Source: M3007 sp044347755
Lineage (GTDB): Bacteria; Bacteroidota; Bacteroidia; Chitinophagales; Saprospiraceae
Length of the DNA: 64,000 nucleotides
Direction: 5' to 3'
NCBI GenBank assembly: GCA_044347755.1
Contig: JBIKUE010000005.1
Span: 27,825-91,824, forward strand
Below, piece after piece: positions 34,822-44,228 of the stretch. How positions within the stretch are numbered: the first letter of the stretch is position 1; each line of letters begins with the position of its first letter. Under the pieces are notes generated by a model, which made no database searches, was not told the DNA's origin, and saw only the letters and a list, made by a program, of their open reading frames with translations. The position numbers were made by a program, and so were the translations under genes.

Positions 34822-37185
34822 TTAAAACTGATACGTCGCACTCAGGCTCGGCAGAATCGGCAATTGATTCACCCGGGTGTAGCGTACGCGGTCAAAGTAG
34901 AAAATATTGGGACGATTATAGGTATTTGTGGCTGAAACGTTGAGTTCAAGCAGGCTGTTTTTGCTGAACTTGAAGATTCGTTTCATGGAAATATCCAGAC
35001 GATGGTAGTAAGGCAGGCGTCCGCCATTGCGCTCTGCTGCGTAGATAATACCCAGTTGCTCTGCGGTAGAGTTGCCTCCGGGAATATCGGTATTTACCCC
35101 GTTGTTGAAATTTACATTGTTGTAAAAACCCTGGGTTTGTGTGAATGGGAATCCGGAACCGAAATTCCAGCGTACGCCTGCTTCCCATTCCTTTTTCTTG
35201 CCTAACTGATAAGTACCTACCAGATTCAGGTTGTGGCGACGGTCAAATACTGGAGGGTACTCCTGAATGCCATCGTTTCTGGTAACAAATCCATAGGAAT
35301 AAGCACCCCAGAGATATGCCCGTTTCGCCTCGATTTTAACGGTAATGTCCAGACCGTATGCATCTCCGGTTTCTGTAATAAAATTAGGGTCCGTTCCGGC
35401 CAGTTTATAGCGGTTCAGCGCGATCAATTGGGTGAATCGCTTGTAGTATCCTTCAACATTGAGGTCAAAGTTGTCGGTTACATCAATTTCAAATCCACTC
35501 ACGCCATGGATGGATTTCTGCAAGCGGTGGTCTGTACGATTGGCGTCAACTCCAGGTTGGGTTCCGGGTTTGTACAAAGCTTCCTCCGGGCCCGACAAAA
35601 AGCCTACGAACAAATTCACAATGTCGCGTTCATTAACGGTGGACAGCAGATTCTGGGAGTAATAGCCTCCTGCAGCTTTAAATCGCAGGCGATCAGAGAT
35701 ATTATATTTGAGACCCAGGCGAGGTTCTGCATTAAAATCGTTCAACGACTGATAATACTGCAAACGGAAACCCGGCTCAATCACCAATGGTCCTATCTTT
35801 TTGCGATATTTGGCATAAGTACTGATCTCTGTGGTGTTTTCCGTCTGACCAATCGGGAAACCTTTGAAGTTGGTAAATTCAAACTCTGTTTTGAAACCAA
35901 CCAGTTCAAGGCCGTATTTGAATTCACTATCCCTGCCAAAGCTGGTAAAGTTCAACCCGGCGTTAAATCCGGAAATGCCGCTGGTACGTGGGAGGCGATC
36001 TGCCTCTTCAATATAGGTATCATACCCTGATGCGGTGATTACACCACTGATAATGGTATTGGAGTTGGCCGGAATAACGGTGAAATCCATGCCTCCTCCT
36101 GCACTGCTCCAGCCGTAGTCTGTAATGCCATAATTCACAGCATCCTTATAATTAAATCCAAAAACATTGAGTTTGCTGCCGTTGCCTGTCAGGAGGGTAA
36201 TCTTGCCATAAAGATCCTCATGCTGAAACGGGATCCCTCTTACCACATTGGTATCGCGGTTAGGGGCTTTCCAGAGTTCAGACTGCTCAAAGAGTCCAAA
36301 GATATTGGAGGTGTCGCCTACATAGCTATACAAAGAGCGGGCAGTTTGGTCGATCAGGGATTTTTTACCTGTTACCACAAAAGAGATACTCGCGCCACCT
36401 TCTTCTTTTAGTTTAATGATTGGCCCCTCCAGCACAGCTTTTGCCTGGAAAGGACTGGCAGATACCACCCCGGCAAGACGTTTACGGTTCCCTTCACGGG
36501 TTTTAACATCTACCACCGCAGAAACTCGGCCACCATAGTCCGCATTAAAGCCGCCGGTAAGTACATCCACATTCCGGATTAATTCTGTTTCAAAAACAGA
36601 GAAAAAACCAATGCTATGGAAAGGGTTATAGATGGTCATACCATCCAGCAAAATTCGGTTTTGCACCGGAGAACCGCCTCGGATATACAATTGACCACCC
36701 TGGTCGCCGGTAAATACCACACCCGGGAGAACGGTAAGGTATTGCGCTATATCTGCTTGACCACCTGCGGATGGCAGGGCCCGGATTTGTTTCGGCGTAA
36801 CCGCAATTTTGGATACCTGAACCTCTGTTCTTGCCTGTGCTTTTTTACCGCTTACAACTACCTCTTGTAACTGGTTTCCACTTTCTTCCAAAAAGATATT
36901 TTGGTACAGGATTTCGCCTTTTTTAATGTCAATCTCTGCGGTATAATCCTCATAACCCAGGAACGACACTCGAATCTTTTGTTTTCCCACAGGAATATTA
37001 CTTACAGTGAAAAAACCATTCAAATCAGTGGTAGCCCCTAAACCTGTTCCTTCAATGGCAACGGAAGCAAATCCCACCGGAGCAGCATTAGACTTGTCAA
37101 AAACATTACCGCGAATGGTGCCTTTTTGGGCATACAGAAACACCGGTAAAAAAACAGCAAGAATAAAAGCAGAGAAGTTTCTCAT
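34822..37185 (-). CDS. TonB-dependent outer-membrane receptor
   Basis: 787 residues from the ATG at 37185, giving signal peptide MRNFSAFILAVFLPVFLYAQ; an 82-residue upstream extension is rejected. An N-terminal carboxypeptidase-regulatory-like domain (about 21-105, TIRGNVFDKSNAAPVGFASV, GATTDLNGFFTV) is followed by the plug (about 110-240, with TVLPGVVFTGDQGGQLYIRGG and ILLDGMTIYNPFHSIGFFSVF) and a 22-strand barrel ending ATYQF, with the terminal Phe used for outer-membrane insertion. Imports an unidentified ligand with TonB energy. It has no SusD partner here, so it is not a SusCD pair. It is followed by selD after 7 nt. The DGMTIYNPFH segment resembles receptors not linked to polysaccharide loci. 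Confidence 0.9.
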   Translation of the reverse strand: MRNFSAFILAVFLPVFLYAQKGTIRGNVFDKSNAAPVGFASVAIEGTGLGATTDLNGFFTVSNIPVGKQKIRVSFLGYEDYTAEIDIKKGEILYQNIFLEESGNQLQEVVVSGKKAQARTEVQVSKIAVTPKQIRALPSAGGQADIAQYLTVLPGVVFTGDQGGQLYIRGGSPVQNRILLDGMTIYNPFHSIGFFSVFETELIRNVDVLTGGFNADYGGRVSAVVDVKTREGNRKRLAGVVSASPFQAKAVLEGPIIKLKEEGGASISFVVTGKKSLIDQTARSLYSYVGDTSNIFGLFEQSELWKAPNRDTNVVRGIPFQHEDLYGKITLLTGNGSKLNVFGFNYKDAVNYGITDYGWSSAGGGMDFTVIPANSNTIISGVITASGYDTYIEEADRLPRTSGISGFNAGLNFTSFGRDSEFKYGLELVGFKTEFEFTNFKGFPIGQTENTTEISTYAKYRKKIGPLVIEPGFRLQYYQSLNDFNAEPRLGLKYNISDRLRFKAAGGYYSQNLLSTVNERDIVNLFVGFLSGPEEALYKPGTQPGVDANRTDHRLQKSIHGVSGFEIDVTDNFDLNVEGYYKRFTQLIALNRYKLAGTDPNFITETGDAYGLDITVKIEAKRAYLWGAYSYGFVTRNDGIQEYPPVFDRRHNLNLVGTYQLGKKKEWEAGVRWNFGSGFPFTQTQGFYNNVNFNNGVNTDIPGGNSTAEQLGIIYAAERNGGRLPYYHRLDISMKRIFKFSKNSLLELNVSATNTYNRPNIFYFDRVRYTRVNQLPILPSLSATYQF

Positions 37186-37258
37186 GTAAGTAGTAGATAA
37201 GTCCTGGATTTTCAAAAAACAATCATCCTTTTGCAAGCACCTTTGCGCAAAATCGGCG

Positions 37259-37266
37259 CAAAGATA
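37259..37266 (-). promoter_or_regulatory. TATCTTTG, Bacteroidota -7 element for the TonB receptor/selD unit
   Basis: Minus-strand match to TAnnTTTG, 73 nt upstream of the ATG at 37185. No clear -33 box. Confidence 0.45.
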
Positions 37267-37333
37267 TTCCCTCTCCCGACATTTCAGGTGGAAGTAAAAA
37301 GACAAGTGAAGACAAAGTAAGGATTTGAGCCTT

Positions 37334-38659
37334 TTATACGGAAAAAACAAGATCCAGACTGGCTTCGATCCGGCTTGCTGCAAAATCAAGATCCTGTTCT
37401 GTGTGGGCGGCAGAAACAAAGCCCACCTCATACCCGGAAGGGCCGAAATAAACGCCTCTTTTCAGACATTCCAGGTGCATTACCTTGAAGAAACGCATAC
37501 GGGAGTCATCAATTTCATCGCTTCGCCGGATGATATCCCTCGTAAACGTAGGCCAAAAAATAGACCCTACATGCGGGAAGGTCACTTCATATCCTTTTTG
37601 ATCGCAATACGCCTGCAGACGGGCGGTAAACCGGCTCGTTTTTTCCTGCAGATTTTCATAAAAACCTGGCTTCAAAAGCGCTGTCAGTGTAGCAAAACCA
37701 GCTGCCATGGCCACCGGATTTGCACTCAGGGTTCCAGCCTGATAGACAGGCCCAACGGGCGCTACATGCTCCATGATTTCTTTGCTGGCGGCATAGGCTC
37801 CCACCGGCATTCCACCTCCGATTATCTTGCCGAAGGTGATAATATCCGGCTGAATTTGGTACAAGCCGGCTGCTCCTTCAAACCCTACCCGAAATCCGGA
37901 TATGACCTCGTCAAAAATGAGCAATACCCCGTATTCCTTTGTTTTATCGCGCAAAAACTGTAGAAATGCTTTATGTTGAAGCAGCAAACCATTGTTTGCA
38001 GGGATAGGCTCAATGATGACACAGGCTACCTCCCCTGCATGTTGTTTTAGCGCCGATTCAATGGCTTCAGTATCTCCCAAGGGAACAACAATGGTTTCTG
38101 CGGCAAATGATTCAGGAATGCCTGCAGAAGTGCTGATGCCAAAGGTCACTAATCCTGATCCTGCCTTAACCATCAGAGAATCTACGTGACCGTGGTAGCA
38201 ACCTTCAAACTTAATGACTTTGCTTTTTCCGGTTACACCCCGGGCCAATCGCAAGGCACTCATGACCGCCTCCGTTCCACTACTTACGAAACGAATCATT
38301 TCAATATAGCGATGGTTGTCCAGCACCAGTTTACCGATCAGGTTATCATGTGGTGTTGGCGTACCAAAGGTCATGCCCTTTGCTACTGTGTCCTGCACGC
38401 GTGCCACCACTTCCGGATGTACGTGTCCGAGGATTAGAGGCCCCCAGGAACAACAAAAGTCTACATAGGCCTGACCATCTACGTCAAACAGATGGCATCC
38501 TTCTCCCCGTTCAAAAAAAACAGGCGGTCCTTGCACACTCTTAAACGCTCTGACCGGGCTGTGGACGCCTCCCGGGAAGTAGGTTTTTGCAGTTTCAAAA
38601 AGTTCTGCGCTGCGCGCCCGGGTAAATGTTTCCGGTGTTGGATAGGCTTGCTGATTCAT
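37334..38659 (-). CDS. hemL: Glutamate-1-semialdehyde 2,1-aminomutase
   Basis: 441 residues from the ATG at 38659; an upstream extension to 38749 overlaps the divergent gene and is rejected. A PLP enzyme that turns glutamate-1-semialdehyde into 5-aminolevulinate in the C5 haem pathway. PGGVHSPVRAF is the N-terminal signature. Lys278 in TFGKIIGGGMPVGAY forms the PLP Schiff base. FVSSGTEAVMSALRLARG and FEGCYHGHVDSLM are cofactor-binding segments. It is divergent from the membrane GT-C-like gene (62 nt apart). A -7 element sits 4 nt before the ATG, hinting at a leaderless or near-leaderless transcript. Confidence 0.96.
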   Translation of the reverse strand: MNQQAYPTPETFTRARSAELFETAKTYFPGGVHSPVRAFKSVQGPPVFFERGEGCHLFDVDGQAYVDFCCSWGPLILGHVHPEVVARVQDTVAKGMTFGTPTPHDNLIGKLVLDNHRYIEMIRFVSSGTEAVMSALRLARGVTGKSKVIKFEGCYHGHVDSLMVKAGSGLVTFGISTSAGIPESFAAETIVVPLGDTEAIESALKQHAGEVACVIIEPIPANNGLLLQHKAFLQFLRDKTKEYGVLLIFDEVISGFRVGFEGAAGLYQIQPDIITFGKIIGGGMPVGAYAASKEIMEHVAPVGPVYQAGTLSANPVAMAAGFATLTALLKPGFYENLQEKTSRFTARLQAYCDQKGYEVTFPHVGSIFWPTFTRDIIRRSDEIDDSRMRFFKVMHLECLKRGVYFGPSGYEVGFVSAAHTEQDLDFAASRIEASLDLVFSV

Positions 38660-38663
38660 GCGG

Positions 38664-38671
38664 CAAAGATA
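38664..38671 (-). promoter_or_regulatory. TATCTTTG -7 element abutting the hemL start
   Basis: Minus-strand match to TAnnTTTG ending 4 nt before the hemL ATG. At the usual distance the transcript would start at or near the A of the start codon. Confidence 0.45.
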
Positions 38672-38721
38672 TCTATACTTAAACCCGATACTTTTCAGAT
38701 TTTTGTCAGGAAATTCAGGCA

Positions 38722-40383
38722 ATGGCCCACATGTTCCATTTACAATCATTCTATTTTACTGCCAGATACTGGCAACTGCTGTTCTTTAGCCTGGTGGCCA
38801 GCTATTGTCTGTTTTATGCTCCATATGGCATCAATGAAACGGATGGTGGTTTTCTCACCGGGTTAGCCTGGCAAGTTCTAAGTGGCAAATCGCTTTATCA
38901 GGAAGTGGTGTATGTTCGTCCGCCTTTACCGGTCTGGTTGCGCATGATGGAATTGGCCTGGCTGCCAGACCATTGGGCTATTTTGGGAGAACGCTGGATT
39001 TTTTACGGAAAACTGGCCATTTATTCAGCGCTTGGCGCCTCTGCGCTTAGCACCGGCTCTGCCAGATGGATGCTGGCTGTATTTGGCTTTGTCGTATCTG
39101 CACATGGTTATCCACCCATGGCCTGGCATACGGTTGATGGTATTTTATTTGCCGTTATGGCTGCATGGCTTTTGGTAAAAGATGTTCCCTGGGCGGTATT
39201 CCTCTCCGGAGTGGCGCTGGCTGCCAGCTTGTTATGTAAACAGTCGTTTTACCCTTTATTGCCCATCTTTTTGATTTTCGCAGCGCTACGGCAGGAAAAG
39301 CCTTTTCAGAACCTGGGCATTTTTTCGGCAGGTTTTCTACTGATAGCCGGTACACTGGCAACTATATTTAGTGCATCCGACCAACTAACCGAATTCCTGC
39401 AAATGACTGGTGGTTCCTCTTCATGGCATCAGGCCCTGGAACACGGAATCCTGGATTATTTCCGCATTACGCCAGAGCTTTCCATACCTGGTTTGGTTTT
39501 GCTGGCGCCTGCTTTTTATTGGCAATACCAACAGAAAAATGCAGACCGGGCATGGATCCTGTGGGGGGTATGGTTGCTTGCACTGCCCTTGAGTTTTGCA
39601 GGTATTACCTGGCTGCGGCAAGAGCATACCGTTCCTTTTGCCCAATCAAGGGCTATGTTTTGGTTGGGATTATGGTATCTGATTACTCCGCTATGGATAA
39701 AGCAGGGTGGTTTTGCCTGGACGTCCCGACTGCTTCACGTATTCCGTACACAGCGTGCCGGCTGGCTGATGATGGCCATCTCATGGTCGGCTGCGGTGAG
39801 CTGGGGATACAATCTTCCCATCCTGTTTGCAACGCCCTGGGTTTGGGCCGGCATAAACTTATCAGACACGTTTATTAAAGGTACTCGTTGGCGTCATGTA
39901 GGTAGCGGCCTGACCATAAGTTACCTGTTGCTGCTGTTATTGACTTTTTATCTGGGCTATTCCTTTGTGTACCGGGATGGGAAACGAAATCAGATGAATC
40001 AGGACATGGGGCGCATTTTCCCGGCATTGACCGGCATCTATTCGGATGCCGAAACGGCAGGGATGTATCTGGAATTGAAACAATTGGCTTCCCAATACGG
40101 AAACTTTGCCGTTTTGCCGGCCTTCCCACAGGCTCATTTTTTAACCAAGACCTATCCGCCCCTTCCCCTGGACTGGGTGGTAAACCGGGAAACCAACGGG
40201 AATAATCACCTGGTTCAGCAGGCCTTTTTGCAAAATCAACCTACCCTATTCATTCAAAAGTCATTCTGGTCAAAAGTCCAGACAGACCCGGAACTTTCCC
40301 TGACACGAGAATGGCTATCCAAGAGCAGTCTTATGGAGGAAACCACCCATTTTAAGGTAATTACCGCTCATGTTGAACGATAA
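38722..40383 (+). CDS. Polytopic membrane protein, possible GT-C-type glycosyltransferase
   Basis: 553 residues from the ATG at 38722. About 10-12 hydrophobic segments over residues 15-430, followed by a soluble C-terminal region of about 120 residues that ends in a mixed alpha/beta stretch. The first periplasmic loop has GINETDGGFLTGLAWQVLSG then VYVRPPLPVW; an acidic pair in the first loop followed by a RPP/YK-type motif is seen in GT-C enzymes that use lipid-linked sugars (ArnT/PMT-like). I infer a GT-C fold from this layout; substrate is unknown. The last 14 nt overlap the HAD phosphatase gene, so the two are translationally coupled. Confidence 0.6.
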   Translation: MAHMFHLQSFYFTARYWQLLFFSLVASYCLFYAPYGINETDGGFLTGLAWQVLSGKSLYQEVVYVRPPLPVWLRMMELAWLPDHWAILGERWIFYGKLAIYSALGASALSTGSARWMLAVFGFVVSAHGYPPMAWHTVDGILFAVMAAWLLVKDVPWAVFLSGVALAASLLCKQSFYPLLPIFLIFAALRQEKPFQNLGIFSAGFLLIAGTLATIFSASDQLTEFLQMTGGSSSWHQALEHGILDYFRITPELSIPGLVLLAPAFYWQYQQKNADRAWILWGVWLLALPLSFAGITWLRQEHTVPFAQSRAMFWLGLWYLITPLWIKQGGFAWTSRLLHVFRTQRAGWLMMAISWSAAVSWGYNLPILFATPWVWAGINLSDTFIKGTRWRHVGSGLTISYLLLLLLTFYLGYSFVYRDGKRNQMNQDMGRIFPALTGIYSDAETAGMYLELKQLASQYGNFAVLPAFPQAHFLTKTYPPLPLDWVVNRETNGNNHLVQQAFLQNQPTLFIQKSFWSKVQTDPELSLTREWLSKSSLMEETTHFKVITAHVER

Positions 40384-40987
40384 CCGGGAAATATTACATC
40401 TGTGTGATTTTGATGGTACGCTTACCAAGGGCGATACACTCCTGCATTTTTTGTGGTTCGCCTTGAGTCCGTCAGCCCGGTTAAAGGTTACCCTGCTGGC
40501 GCCTATCCGATTTACCGGCCTGTTATTTACCGGATCATGGTCTAACGATAGGGCTAAAGAGCAACTGCTATCGCTTTGTTTCAAAGGCAAAACCCGGGTT
40601 GAACTGGAAAAGTCAGGGGAGGCTTTTTGTCAGGAAGTTTTACCTGGTTTGATACGTTCCTCTCTGCTGGAGACACTTCTGAAAGCCCGTGGACGCCAGG
40701 AGCGGGTAGTCATTGTTTCTGCTTCGCTGGATATTTGGATTAAGCCCTTTTGCCAACAAGAGGGATTTGAATGGCTTTGTACCGAATTGGAATACAAAAA
40801 AATTGGGGCACATGGAGCGCCCCAATTTTCCGGGTATTTTGGCCTGCCTAACTGCAACCGGGCAGAAAAGGCCCGAAGGATTCAAATGGCCTATTCCCTT
40901 TCAGATTTCCGGCACATTATTGCCTATGGAAACTCCAAAGGTGATTATGACATGTATGCCTTAGCAAATGAAGTTGTTCGTTTTTGA
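40370..40987 (+). CDS. HAD-IB family phosphatase
   Basis: 205 residues. Motif I is CDFDGTLTKGDT with Asp13 (nucleophile) and Asp15; motif II is IVSASLDIW; motif III/IV is GNSKGDYDM. An alpha-helical C1-type cap lies between motifs I and II. The family dephosphorylates small molecules such as phosphoserine or lipid-like phosphates. The start codon overlaps the end of the membrane gene by 14 nt, which suggests translational coupling and a shared pathway, perhaps removing a phosphate from a lipid or sugar product of the neighbour. The substrate cannot be read from the sequence. Ends 6 nt from the convergent gene's stop; a GGAAGC/GCTTCC hairpin (40988-41004) sits between them. Confidence 0.82.
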   Translation: MLNDNREILHLCDFDGTLTKGDTLLHFLWFALSPSARLKVTLLAPIRFTGLLFTGSWSNDRAKEQLLSLCFKGKTRVELEKSGEAFCQEVLPGLIRSSLLETLLKARGRQERVVIVSASLDIWIKPFCQQEGFEWLCTELEYKKIGAHGAPQFSGYFGLPNCNRAEKARRIQMAYSLSDFRHIIAYGNSKGDYDMYALANEVVRF

Positions 40988-40993
40988 GGAAGC

Positions 40994-42748
40994 TTATCGC
41001 TTCCGCCCAAAATTGAGCCCGACAGATAGTCCCATTCGCATTTTCAGTTGAATACTTTCCAGTTTTTTACGGTTGTCAAAAAAATCATTGTTGGTAAAAG
41101 TATAGCCTTCCGCAGAATCCAACTCCTTGAAAGAGAGCTGATTATAAGAAGCGCCTATACCAAACCAGAAGTCAACGCCAAAGGGTTTACCCAAGGCCTG
41201 CATGCCGCTGTTCCACATAAGCTCAAACTGTTTGTCAACCGGAGTCAGATCCAGATTGCGCGATGTTCCATCCGGGGCGGTAGCATTGATAGCAAGCAAG
41301 GTTTCAAACGTTTTATCGGCATAGCCGAAATACAGGCCACTGTAACCGGTAGCATCGGATTTTTTTCCAAAGATCTTAAACGTGTAGAAATAGCGGTTTC
41401 CATCCCATTGGGTGCGGTTGGAGTTGTAGTCCTTGCGCAGGTTCACCATGGAAAATCCAAAAGAGTGGGCTACTCTACGGCCCCTTAGATCCAGATGGCC
41501 GCCAAAATCCATTTTTTCGAGCTTGGTAAGCAATGGAATAACATCCAGACCCAGATACATATTGAATTTCCGGTTAGCCCGGCGAGCAGCGCGTTTTTGC
41601 TCCGCTTCACGACGGCGATTATCTTCCTCGCGTTTATTTACACAGGTTGTGTATTTTTTCCCCAGTTCAAGTCCTTTGCTCGCCATGCCGAGCGCCTGAT
41701 AATCTGCCCCATACTGGCGGTATTTTTCGCAATCAGTGACATATATTTTAGCGATCAGAAGCATCAGCGCTTTATCGCCCAGGTTTTGTACAACGGAACG
41801 TGACGCAGCATTTGCGGACGGGAATTGTTCTTTGGCAAATTGAATGGCCGAAAGATGAAAGGATTCAGAACCGTTGTAGTTATTCCGGTAGCAATAGTCG
41901 TACATATCCAGTGCTAAGGCCTTCGAATTATCATAATTGGCAGCAATGGGAGCAGCGATAGCCATCCTTGCATGATTTGCCGGGTTATTATCCGTTTCAA
42001 AACTCTCCTTTAATGCGAGGGAAGGTTTCAAGGCTGAGGGGTAATTATTATCCTTTACTATTTGTTTATTGGGAATATCCAACCCGTCATACATCTGAAT
42101 GGAAGAAAGCACATAATCCAGGTATTCTGCTCTGGTCAATACGCTCTGATCTTTTTTATAAGCATCGAGGATTTTGTTCACCGCAACATATTTTAAAAAA
42201 GAGGAGACCCCCGGATGTGCGATGGCTTGTTTAGAGAACCGGACCGCATCCGGCATTTTACCCATATTATAACTTATTTCCCCAATACTAGTCAGATATT
42301 CAGCCTGCGTACTGGAAAAATTCTCCCATTTAATAGTATATCTTTTTTCAAAGTATTCGTAAGACATTGGAAAATCTGATTCCTTAAACCGTGTCATTTC
42401 GGGCTCTATCAATTTGTTTAATTCATAGGCTTCCGGATTTTTCCCCATCATACCCAGCGAAAAAAAATACGCGTACCGAAAATTCATTTTGAAATACCTG
42501 GCAACTTTGATCTGGTCGGCATTGCCTTCCAGCATTACCTTATCCAATAAAGCCAGTCCTTGATCCATCCGGGTTTTAATGGTGGCCAGGTCGGCATTTG
42601 AAATGGTTTTAACATCTAGTCCATTCTGAAAGGTTCTGGTGCCATTATAATTTTCAACCGCTTTTTCCAGGTTTTCCTTGGGGGTTTGGGCAAAAAGCAC
42701 AGCCATTTGAAGCCATGCTGCAAAAGCAAGAAGGTTTTTTCGTTTCAT
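40994..42748 (-). CDS. Exported TPR-like protein with C-terminal beta-barrel-like region
   Basis: 584 residues with a signal peptide (LLAFAAWLQMAVLFAQ). The middle (about 40-390) is alpha-helical with TPR-like pairs (for example ISYNMGKMPDAVRFSKQAI). A strongly charged segment rich in Arg, Glu and Lys (about 390-415, EEDNRRREAEQKRAARRANR) separates it from about 170 residues of beta-type sequence (FNMYLGLDVIPLLTKL, GYSGLYFGYADKTFE, LKMRMGLSVGLNFGRKR) that looks like an outer-membrane barrel. Not a named family to me. Minus-strand -7 and -33-like boxes precede it. Function unknown. Confidence 0.55.
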   Translation of the reverse strand: MKRKNLLAFAAWLQMAVLFAQTPKENLEKAVENYNGTRTFQNGLDVKTISNADLATIKTRMDQGLALLDKVMLEGNADQIKVARYFKMNFRYAYFFSLGMMGKNPEAYELNKLIEPEMTRFKESDFPMSYEYFEKRYTIKWENFSSTQAEYLTSIGEISYNMGKMPDAVRFSKQAIAHPGVSSFLKYVAVNKILDAYKKDQSVLTRAEYLDYVLSSIQMYDGLDIPNKQIVKDNNYPSALKPSLALKESFETDNNPANHARMAIAAPIAANYDNSKALALDMYDYCYRNNYNGSESFHLSAIQFAKEQFPSANAASRSVVQNLGDKALMLLIAKIYVTDCEKYRQYGADYQALGMASKGLELGKKYTTCVNKREEDNRRREAEQKRAARRANRKFNMYLGLDVIPLLTKLEKMDFGGHLDLRGRRVAHSFGFSMVNLRKDYNSNRTQWDGNRYFYTFKIFGKKSDATGYSGLYFGYADKTFETLLAINATAPDGTSRNLDLTPVDKQFELMWNSGMQALGKPFGVDFWFGIGASYNQLSFKELDSAEGYTFTNNDFFDNRKKLESIQLKMRMGLSVGLNFGRKR

Positions 42749-42786
42749 ACAAGAATCAGTTTATGTTCGATTGGCAAATTGTCTGC

Positions 42787-42814
42787 CAAAACTATCTATG
42801 TTTCCGGAATCAAA
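42787..42814 (-). promoter_or_regulatory. Promoter-like TTTG-N16-TAGTTTTG upstream of the TPR-like gene
   Basis: Minus strand: TTTG (42814-42811), 16-nt spacer, TAGTTTTG (42794-42787), 38 nt before the ATG at 42748. Spacing is a little short of the usual 17-23. A plus-strand TACCTTCG at 42832-42839 (one mismatch) may serve the divergent oxidoreductase gene. Confidence 0.45.
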
Positions 42815-42893
42815 ATGATTAATTCAACATTTACCTTCGCCCTGAAAGCGACTTTGCTAAGCGCCCCATCCTGCCTCCAAAATATTTTCTACC

Positions 42894-44228
42894 ATGTCTA
42901 AATTCAACAAAACCCGACGAGATTTTTTAAAGACCGGCACCATCCTTACCGGTGGCGCCATGCTAAGTGGCCTGCCACTGGCTCAGGCTGCACAGAGTTT
43001 GGTGGACGACACCATCAAAATAGCCCTTATTGGCTGCGGTGGGCGAGGAACCGGCGCTGCAGTGCAAGCCCTGCTGACCAAACACAACGTAAAACTTGTG
43101 GCCATGGCCGATGCCTTCAGGTCCAAAATTGATGAGGCCTATAAACATATTACAGCCGAAGACCTTCAAGATATTGTAGGGGTGGAGGGCACCGTTAAAC
43201 ACAAAGTAGATGTACCGGAAGCGAACAAATTTGCAGGATTTGATGCCTATAAAAAAGCGATTGCCCTGGCTGACGTGGTTATTTTGACCACTCCTCCCGG
43301 ATTCCGGCCAGCTCACTTTGAGGAAGCTGTGAAACGTGGCAAACAAATTTTTATGGAAAAACCGGTAGCGGTGGATGGCCCAGGTATTCGCCGGGTGTTG
43401 GCCGCAGCTGAGGAAGCCAAACGTAAAAAACTGAACGTAGTAGTTGGCTTGCAACGCCATTATCAAAACGTATATCGTCAATGGATTGACAGATTGCAAA
43501 ATGGAGCCATTGGCGAAATCATAACCTCCAGAGTATACTGGAATATGGGCGCCCTGTGGATTCATCCGCGCAAAAAGGGTCAAACCGAAATGGAATACCA
43601 AATGGATAACTGGTACTATTTTAACTGGTTATGCGGCGATCATATCGTAGAACAACATGTGCACAACCTGGATGTCAGCAACTGGGCCAAACAGGCCTAT
43701 CCGGTAAAAGCCTATGGTTCCGGCGGGCGACAGGTGCGCATTGGCCCCGACACCGGTGAGATTTATGATCATCACACGGTAGAATTTGAATACGCTGACG
43801 GTACCCGTATGTTTAGCCAATGCCGGCAAATTCCTGGCACCAAAGACAGTGTAACGGAAGGCTTCCATGGCACCAAAGGCGTGGCGCCATCTCCGGGCTT
43901 GATCCTCAAAAAGGGCAAGGAAATTATGAACTACCAGTCTAAAAACGACCCTAATCCCTACCAGTTGGAGCATGACGAACTGTTTGAGGCCATTGCAAAA
44001 GGGGAATACAAGTTTGCCGATGCAGAAAACGCTGCCAAAAGTACCCTGACCGCTATTATGGGTCGGATGGCTACTTATTCCGGGCAGATTGTGGAATGGG
44101 ATTCAGCACTAAATTCTCAGGTTAATCTGATGCCGGAAATGTTGGACTGGAATGCCAATCCGAAGGTATTGCCCGGACCGGATGGTATTTATCCATGTGC
44201 GGTGCCTGGCGTATTTAAAGTAATGTAA
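42894..44228 (+). CDS. Tat-exported Gfo/Idh/MocA family oxidoreductase
   Basis: 444 residues. The start has a twin-arginine signal, KTRRDFLKTG (Arg8-Arg9), with an Ala-rich h-region ending AQAAQ. The Rossmann domain follows (IKIALIGCGGRGTGAA, then ADAF), with EKPVAVDGPG as the conserved EKP motif, typical of the family's NAD(P)-dependent sugar oxidoreductases. VVGLQRHYQNVYRQWI and WLCGDHIVEQHVHNLD are likely substrate-domain motifs. A cofactor-bound, folded enzyme exported by Tat is common in Bacteroidota polysaccharide degraders. Its stop codon overlaps the start of apbE (TAATG), and the operon continues with a sugar isomerase-like gene. Substrate unknown, probably an oxidised sugar or inositol-like compound. 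Confidence 0.88.
   Translation: MSKFNKTRRDFLKTGTILTGGAMLSGLPLAQAAQSLVDDTIKIALIGCGGRGTGAAVQALLTKHNVKLVAMADAFRSKIDEAYKHITAEDLQDIVGVEGTVKHKVDVPEANKFAGFDAYKKAIALADVVILTTPPGFRPAHFEEAVKRGKQIFMEKPVAVDGPGIRRVLAAAEEAKRKKLNVVVGLQRHYQNVYRQWIDRLQNGAIGEIITSRVYWNMGALWIHPRKKGQTEMEYQMDNWYYFNWLCGDHIVEQHVHNLDVSNWAKQAYPVKAYGSGGRQVRIGPDTGEIYDHHTVEFEYADGTRMFSQCRQIPGTKDSVTEGFHGTKGVAPSPGLILKKGKEIMNYQSKNDPNPYQLEHDELFEAIAKGEYKFADAENAAKSTLTAIMGRMATYSGQIVEWDSALNSQVNLMPEMLDWNANPKVLPGPDGIYPCAVPGVFKVM

Noticed and set aside
40988..41004. GGAAGC/GCTTCC hairpin as a terminator between the HAD and TPR-like genes
   Set aside because: Only 6-bp arms and no T-run on either side; too weak to call.
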